A stretch of 64,000 bases of DNA from Sphingomonas sp. TREG-RG-20F-R18-01 (GTDB lineage: Bacteria > Pseudomonadota > Alphaproteobacteria > Sphingomonadales > Sphingomonadaceae), in assembly GCF_022662475.1 (NCBI RefSeq), contig NZ_JAKNQQ010000006.1, positions 124,001-188,000 of the forward strand, written 5' to 3'. This document shows, piece by piece, positions 59,628 through 64,000 of this stretch. A program made the position numbers and the translations under genes. Below the pieces are notes generated by a model that saw only the letters and a list, made by a program, of their open reading frames with translations, made no database searches and had not been told where the DNA came from. Each line of letters starts with the position of its first letter. Positions within the stretch are counted from its first letter, which is position 1.

Positions 59628-60059
59628 ATGCTGTTCGGACGGAAAAAGCGGCGAATTTGCAAGCTGCTGCTCGTCGAGGACGAGCCGTTGGTGGCGTTCG
59701 ATACCGAACATTTTCTGCGCGACGCGGAATATGAGATCGTCGCGACGGTCGACCGGGTGGCCGACGCCATCGCGGTCATTGCGACCGGCGTCGAGATCGA
59801 ACTGGTGCTGGTCGATATCAGCCTGGCCGATGGCAATGGCGTCGACGTCGCCCGCGCGGCCAAGGAAAAGGATATCGCGGTGTTGTTCGTGACTGGGCAA
59901 TGTCCCGAGGGCGGGCGCGCGGTCGCCAACGGCTGTCTCGCGAAGCCCTACGCGCAGCGCGACCTGCTCGCCGCGATCGCCGCGATCGAGGCGGTGCTCG
60001 ACGGCAAGACTCCGAAACGGATTCCCGGGGGATTCAGCCTGTTCGCCGCGGCGGGGTAA
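59628..60059 (+). CDS. Stand-alone response regulator (receiver domain only)
   Basis: A 143-residue protein that is one receiver domain. The acidic pocket is E17/D18 (LLLVEDEP), the phospho-acceptor is D63 (VLVDISLADGNG), Thr/Ser is in FVTGQ, and Lys in LAKPYAQRDL. A short basic N-terminal extension (LFGRKKRRICK) precedes it. With no output domain it may relay phosphate or bind a partner, as in single-domain regulators of the alphaproteobacterial stress pathway. The ATG at 59628 is used; a GTG at 59604 is possible. Confidence 0.85.
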   Translation: MLFGRKKRRICKLLLVEDEPLVAFDTEHFLRDAEYEIVATVDRVADAIAVIATGVEIELVLVDISLADGNGVDVARAAKEKDIAVLFVTGQCPEGGRAVANGCLAKPYAQRDLLAAIAAIEAVLDGKTPKRIPGGFSLFAAAG

Positions 60060-60142
60060 GCGCGCGGATCGATCTACCCGCTTCCGCTCCGCGCGTTTGG
60101 CGCTAGGGTCGACCCCGACGCGCGATCTTGCGGGAAGGGGAC

Positions 60143-61846
60143 ATGTTGGCCGATAGCGAAGCGCAGGCGGCGGTAGCGCCGCCGATCAAGCCCAAGGGCT
60201 GGAAACTGCTCAAGGTCGCGTTGCAGACGCGCAAGTCTTCGACGATGCTCGCCTTCGGCTTCTCGTCGGGGCTGCCGTATGCACTGCTGATCGGCACGCT
60301 CAACGCGTGGCTTGGCGAGGAAAAGATCAACCTCGCGACGATCGGCGTGCTGTCATGGATCGGGCTTGCCTATTCGTTCAAATTCCTGTGGTCGCCGCTG
60401 GTCGACCGGCTACAGCTGCCGCTGCTCGACCGGCTGGGACGCCGCAAGAGCTGGATCGTGCTGTGCCAGGGGGCGATGATCGCGGCGTTCCTGGGTCTCG
60501 CCGCGACCAATCCCGTCACCAACATCGGCACGTTCGCGATCTTCGCGCTGATCGCCGCGCTCGCCTCCGCGACACAGGACGTCGCGGTCGACGCGTGGCG
60601 GATCGACGTCGCCGACGCCGAGACGCCTGTCGAATTGCTCTCGGCAATCTACCAGTTCGGCTATCGCATCGCGAGCATCGTCGGCGGGGCGCTCGCACTG
60701 GTCCTGGCGGCGCGCATGTCGTGGCCGCTGGTGTTCGTGCTGATGGCGGCGCTGATCGGGCTGATGATCTTCGCGGCGCTGCGGGCGCCTGACACGGCAC
60801 GCGGCGAGCAGGGGCGCCTCTATGCCGCGCTGGCCGAGCCCGGCGCGATCTCGCCGCGCGTGCGGGGGATCGCGCTCGCGATCGTCGCGCTTAGCTGGGT
60901 GTGGGCGATCGGGTCGATCGGGCGGTTCATGGTGCGGATGCTCGCGCCGCTCGCGCCCGGCGCCGTCCGGCCATCGACCGCGGACTTCACCCGCGCGACC
61001 GGGCCTTGGATCGTCGCGGCGACGGTGCTGGTGCCGCTGATCGTCTCGGCGACGATGAACTGGCTGCAGCGCAGCGACCGGCACGTCCTCCATGCGCCCG
61101 ATCCGGTCCATAGCCCGCTGCGCACGGCCGCCAATCACCTGTATGTCGCGCTGGTCGCACCGCTCGCGGAATTGTGTGGCCGGTTGGGCTGGGGCGTGCT
61201 GGTCGTGATCGGGCTGATCCTCAGCTATGCGCTCTGTTACAACGTCTGGGCGTCGTTCGCCTTCCCCTTCTACCTCGACTTTCTGCATTATTCGAAGGAC
61301 GAGGTGGCGTTCGCATCGAAGATCTTCGGCATCGTGATGACGATCGTCGGGATCAGTCTGGGCGGCTATCTGTTCGTGCGGATCGGCCGCATGCCGACGG
61401 TGCTGATCGGGGCGGTGCTGCCGATCTTCGGCAATTTCCTGTATGCCGATCTCGCCGAGGGTGGCGCGTCGATTGATGCCGTAGCGCACTTGCTCGCCTT
61501 CGATCGCTTCGCTGCGCTGCTCGGCTCCGACGCGCGGATGGTGCGGTTGCTGATGACGATTTCGGTCGAGAATATCTCGACCGGTATCGCCGGGGCGGCG
61601 TTCGTTGCCTATCTCTCGGGGATCGTGAGCAAGCGCTACACTGCCGTGCAATATGCGCTGCTGTCGTCGCTCACCTTTCTGATCGGCTCGCTCGGGCGCG
61701 GCATTGCGGGCGAGGCGATCGACAGGATCGGTTATGCCGCGGTGTTCCGCTACACGGCGGTCGTTGGGTTGGTCGCGGTGCTGTTCGTTGCAATCGAATG
61801 GGTCCGAACGGCGCGGATGGGGCGCGCGGAGCGGGCGCTCAACTGA
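60143..61846 (+). CDS. AmpG-like MFS permease (muropeptide transporter family)
   Basis: A 567-residue MFS protein with 12 to 14 membrane helices. The N-terminus MLAFGFSSGLPYALLIGTLNAWL and WSPLVDRLQLPLLDRLGRRKSW are signatures of the AmpG family, as is ALASATQDVAVDAWRIDV. AmpG imports GlcNAc-anhydro-muropeptides for recycling and beta-lactamase induction. Assignment to family is firm; the exact substrate is inferred. AAGGGG lies just before the ATG at 60143. The gene overlaps the convergent conserved gene by 8 nt at the 3' end. Confidence 0.9.
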   Translation: MLADSEAQAAVAPPIKPKGWKLLKVALQTRKSSTMLAFGFSSGLPYALLIGTLNAWLGEEKINLATIGVLSWIGLAYSFKFLWSPLVDRLQLPLLDRLGRRKSWIVLCQGAMIAAFLGLAATNPVTNIGTFAIFALIAALASATQDVAVDAWRIDVADAETPVELLSAIYQFGYRIASIVGGALALVLAARMSWPLVFVLMAALIGLMIFAALRAPDTARGEQGRLYAALAEPGAISPRVRGIALAIVALSWVWAIGSIGRFMVRMLAPLAPGAVRPSTADFTRATGPWIVAATVLVPLIVSATMNWLQRSDRHVLHAPDPVHSPLRTAANHLYVALVAPLAELCGRLGWGVLVVIGLILSYALCYNVWASFAFPFYLDFLHYSKDEVAFASKIFGIVMTIVGISLGGYLFVRIGRMPTVLIGAVLPIFGNFLYADLAEGGASIDAVAHLLAFDRFAALLGSDARMVRLLMTISVENISTGIAGAAFVAYLSGIVSKRYTAVQYALLSSLTFLIGSLGRGIAGEAIDRIGYAAVFRYTAVVGLVAVLFVAIEWVRTARMGRAERALN

Positions 61847-62282
61847 CGACGATCGGTCGCCCGGCGTCCGCGAACGCTTGCGCCGCAAGGGTCACGCTCG
61901 CAAGCACGCCATCCGGGTTGCGCACCCCGATCAAGTCGCCCAGCAGCAGCCGCGCGCTGCCCGGCGCGGTTTCGGCGCGCGCGACGATCGTGAGCAGAGC
62001 GTGCTCGGCATGAGTGGTGCGCCGGCAGCAGCAGGGTGCGATCGCGATCGGGCAGGTCGCCGCGCCCGCAAGATCCGCCATCATCGCGCGCAATAGCGTG
62101 AGCGGGCGACGGAACTGCGCACCGAATCCGTCCATCACTGCCTGCGCGGCGTGCGCGTCGTTCAGCCCGTGCGCGCCCATCCGCCGGAAGGCGAACAGCA
62201 GCAACCGGGCATTGGCGTCATCCGGCAACAGGTGCGGGAGCGTTGCCGCAAGGGCCGTGGCAGAAGGCTGATTCGAGGACAT
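61839..62282 (-). CDS. Conserved protein of unknown function (sphingomonad type)
   Basis: A 147-residue protein, mostly helical. LLLFAFRRMGAHGLNDAHAAQ and FGAQFRRPLTLLRAMMADLA are the best-conserved-looking parts, and CPIAIAPCCCRRTT contains four cysteines close together that might bind a metal. I recall similar proteins only in sphingomonads (possibly DUF6628 of databases, unverified). It converges with the AmpG-like gene, and the 70-bp gap to folC holds nothing obvious. Confidence 0.65.
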   Translation of the reverse strand: MSSNQPSATALAATLPHLLPDDANARLLLFAFRRMGAHGLNDAHAAQAVMDGFGAQFRRPLTLLRAMMADLAGAATCPIAIAPCCCRRTTHAEHALLTIVARAETAPGSARLLLGDLIGVRNPDGVLASVTLAAQAFADAGRPIVVS

Positions 62283-62352
62283 AAGCGGAGGCTCCGTAGG
62301 GTGCGGGCATCCTCGGTCAGTCGCTATTGCAAGTCAATCGCAATAATATCGT

Positions 62353-63687
62353 TCAATCTGGCAGTTCGCCGTTTGCCCGGAGCACTTCGCCCGCAAGGTA
62401 GAGCGAGCCCAGGACGAGCACGATCGGAGGCTCGGCCTGATCCGCGATTTCGGCGATGTCGCGCAGCGCACCCGCGACATCTGGCGCGGTATGGGTAGCA
62501 AGTCCAAGGGTATGCGCCGTCGCTGCGAGGGCGGCGGGGGTGTGGTGTTCGTGCGCCGCGATCGGCACCGCGTGGAGTGTCGTCGCGATCGCGGCGAACG
62601 GCGCGAGTAGTCCGGCCGGATCCTTGTTGGCGAGCATCCCGAACACGAGGTGGACCTCGCTCCGTCCGACGCCCGGGTTGGCGATGGCGCGCACCGTCGC
62701 CGCGATCGCGCCGGCGGCGGCGGGATTGTGCCCGCCGTCGAGCCACAACTGACTACCGGGCGGGAGCAGGTCGACGAGCGGCCCGGGATGCAGGCGCTGC
62801 ATCCGCGCAGGCCAGCGCGTATCGCGGGCGGCGGCGGCATACGCCTCGGTCGGGATCGCCAGCGCCGTCTGGTGGCGGAGCATCGCGATGGCGAGCGCGA
62901 GATTGCCCGGCTGATGCGGGCCTGCCATTGCGGGCAGCGGGGTCTCGACCGTCCCGCCAGCGTCTTCGTACCGGAGCATCGCGGCATCGGTCTCCATGTG
63001 CCAGGCCGTGCCGAGCGGAAGGACATGCGCGCCCGCCTGCATCGCCACCGTGGCGACCCGCGCGGCGCTGTCGGGTTCATAGGCCATCGTGACGAGCGCG
63101 ACGCCGGGCTTGGCGATCCCGGCCTTCTCGCCGGCGATGCCCACCGCCGTATCGCCGAGGAAGCTCTGGTGATCGATCCCGAGCTGCGCGATGCCGGTGA
63201 TGAGCGGGCGCGCGATGACGTTGGTCGCATCGAGCCGTCCGCCGAGGCCGACCTCGATCACGCACGCATCCGCCGGTGTCCGCGCGAAGGCGAGGAATGC
63301 GGCGGCAGTGGTGACCTCGAAAAAGCTCGCACCGATATCGCCGCCCGCATCGAGCACTTCCTCGAGCAGCGCTGCGAGCAGGGCGTCGTCGATCAGCTGC
63401 CCGGCGATGCGGATCCGTTCGTTGAAGCGGACGAGATGCGGGCTGGTATAGGCGTGGACGGCGTATCCCGCCGCCTCGAGCGCGGTGCGCAGGAACGCGC
63501 AGGTCGATCCCTTGCCGTTGGTCCCCGCGACATGGAATACCGGGGGGAGGCGGTGCTGCGGGTTGCCCAGCCGGTCGAGCAGGAGCGTGATGCGCTCGAG
63601 CCCGAGGATGTCGGCACCGGGGGACAATGCCCACAGCCGGTCGAGCTGCGCCTGAACGGCGGTATTATCGGAGACGGCGTGGTCCAT
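62353..63687 (-). CDS. folC: Bifunctional folylpolyglutamate synthase/dihydrofolate synthase
   Basis: A 444-residue Mur-ligase-fold enzyme. The ATP-binding P-loop is VAGTNGKGST (G55-T62 region), followed by TSPHLVRFNERIRI, VEVGLGGRLDATN and GIDHQSFLGDT, and in the C-terminal domain WLDGGHNPAAAGAIAA. It makes dihydrofolate from dihydropteroate and glutamate and adds further glutamates. The ATG at 63687 has GGGAGAAG upstream, supplied by the neighbouring palindromic repeat. accD lies on the other side of that repeat on the same strand, the usual accD-folC order. Confidence 0.97.
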   Translation of the reverse strand: MDHAVSDNTAVQAQLDRLWALSPGADILGLERITLLLDRLGNPQHRLPPVFHVAGTNGKGSTCAFLRTALEAAGYAVHAYTSPHLVRFNERIRIAGQLIDDALLAALLEEVLDAGGDIGASFFEVTTAAAFLAFARTPADACVIEVGLGGRLDATNVIARPLITGIAQLGIDHQSFLGDTAVGIAGEKAGIAKPGVALVTMAYEPDSAARVATVAMQAGAHVLPLGTAWHMETDAAMLRYEDAGGTVETPLPAMAGPHQPGNLALAIAMLRHQTALAIPTEAYAAAARDTRWPARMQRLHPGPLVDLLPPGSQLWLDGGHNPAAAGAIAATVRAIANPGVGRSEVHLVFGMLANKDPAGLLAPFAAIATTLHAVPIAAHEHHTPAALAATAHTLGLATHTAPDVAGALRDIAEIADQAEPPIVLVLGSLYLAGEVLRANGELPD

Positions 63688-63697
63688 CTTTTCTTCT

Positions 63698-63824
63698 CCC
63701 TCTCCCCGCTTGCGGGGAGAGGGCCGGGGAGAGGGGCGGTCCAGCACGCCACCCCAACCGTACTGCCCCTCTCCCTCGCTTCGGCTTCGCCTCGCTTGCC
63801 CTCTCCCCGCAAGCGGGGAGAGGG
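63698..63824. repeat. Family B-related inverted pair between accD and folC
   Basis: Two perfect 12-bp hairpins, CCCTCTCCCCGC-TT-GCGGGGAGAGGG (63698-63723, loop TT) and the same with an AA loop (63799-63824), flank about 75 bp. Inside, GGGAGAGGGGC and its reverse complement continue the inverted symmetry. The arms are a CTCTCCCC variant of the family B type. It fills the accD-folC gap and reaches the folC ribosome-binding site. Confidence 0.8.
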
Positions 63825-63831
63825 AGATTGG

Positions 63832-64000
63832 TCACGCCACCGCCCGCTTGCTGCAGAGGTAATCGATCAAACTCGCCAGCGTCGCGCGCAGGTCGCGGCG
63901 GTGCTTGACCATATCGATCATCCCATGCTCGAGCAGATATTCCGCGCGCTGGAACCCGTCGGGCAGTTTCTCGCGGATCGTCTGTTCGATCACGCGCTGC
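63832..64000 (-). CDS. accD: Acetyl-CoA carboxylase carboxyltransferase subunit beta, C-terminal end only
   Basis: The window ends inside this gene; 55 C-terminal residues are visible, including [20 protein letters not shown] and [20 protein letters not shown]. This is the characteristic C-terminus of AccD, which with AccA carboxylates acetyl-CoA in fatty acid synthesis. The order accD-folC is conserved in proteobacteria and supports the call. Confidence 0.9.
   Translation of the reverse strand, partial: QRVIEQTIREKLPDGFQRAEYLLEHGMIDMVKHRRDLRATLASLIDYLCSKRAVA

Overview
The window is about 64 kb of high-GC, densely packed chromosome from an alphaproteobacterium, most likely a Sphingomonas-type member of the Sphingomonadales. 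The basis is the gene content: a CtrA-type cell-cycle regulator with a perfect TTAA-N7-TTAAC box, a PEPxxWA-CTERM protein, yqeY-dnaG-rpoD, trp and carAB-greA clusters, and several small proteins of the kind that recur in this group. Most of it is core housekeeping DNA. No rRNA, tRNA, CRISPR array, prophage or classical insertion sequence was seen. The genes at both edges are cut.

Layout. 1-6.2 kb: a secreted alkaline-phosphatase-superfamily lipoprotein (cut), ctrA, and a LysR regulator divergent from pirin and wrbA. 5.7-12.6 kb: moaC-trpC-trpD-trpG with 4-nt overlaps, a small secreted protein on the other strand, then trpE overlapping a PpiD/SurA-like foldase. 12.7-17.3 kb: tpiA, an acetyltransferase, a membrane protein, an M17 aminopeptidase and a serine hydrolase. 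17.4-21.4 kb: rimO, a GIY-YIG nuclease, a DOMON-like protein, a NamZ-type muramidase and a small protein ending in a 16-bp tandem repeat. 21.4-26.3 kb: a VWA protein and its MoxR ATPase partner, separated by a GT39-like membrane protein and a CHAP hydrolase. 26.5-28.7 kb: a protein with an antitoxin-like N-terminus and PAS-like regions, and a glycosyltransferase. 28.7-33.6 kb: yqeY-[DUF559 nuclease]-dnaG-rpoD. 33.7-39.6 kb: carA-rraB-carB, greA, DUF4170. 39.7-41.5 kb: a four-gene stress or envelope operon. 41.7-46.4 kb: eno, ftsB-like, alpha/beta hydrolase, DUF885 lipoprotein. 46.4-51.7 kb: PEP-CTERM protein, MFS transporter, PNPOx-like protein, PAP2 phosphatase and small membrane or secreted proteins. 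51.8-64 kb: uvrD, glycosyltransferase, Pit phosphate transporter, rsmD, a large-subunit pseudouridine synthase, response regulator, AmpG-like permease, conserved protein, folC and accD (cut).

The most striking feature is a set of palindromic repeats in a REPIN-like arrangement, meaning two hairpins in inverted orientation around a short spacer. Family A (CCCCGGC-GAAG-GCCGGGG) forms one pair around the small GIY-YIG nuclease gene, with a perfect 28-bp terminal inverted repeat, and one empty pair of 107 bp. Family B (CCCCTCCC-type hairpins followed by GGGGTGGG) forms one pair around the DUF559 nuclease gene inside the yqeY-dnaG-rpoD operon, one empty 105-bp pair inserted in frame in carA, two in the ftsB-hydrolase gap, and a related pair between folC and accD. 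Two unrelated repeat families, each with a nuclease-bearing copy and short empty copies, suggest autonomous and non-autonomous elements mobilised by stand-alone nucleases, comparable to RAYT/REPIN systems. The structure is read directly from the sequence; the mobilisation model is inference.
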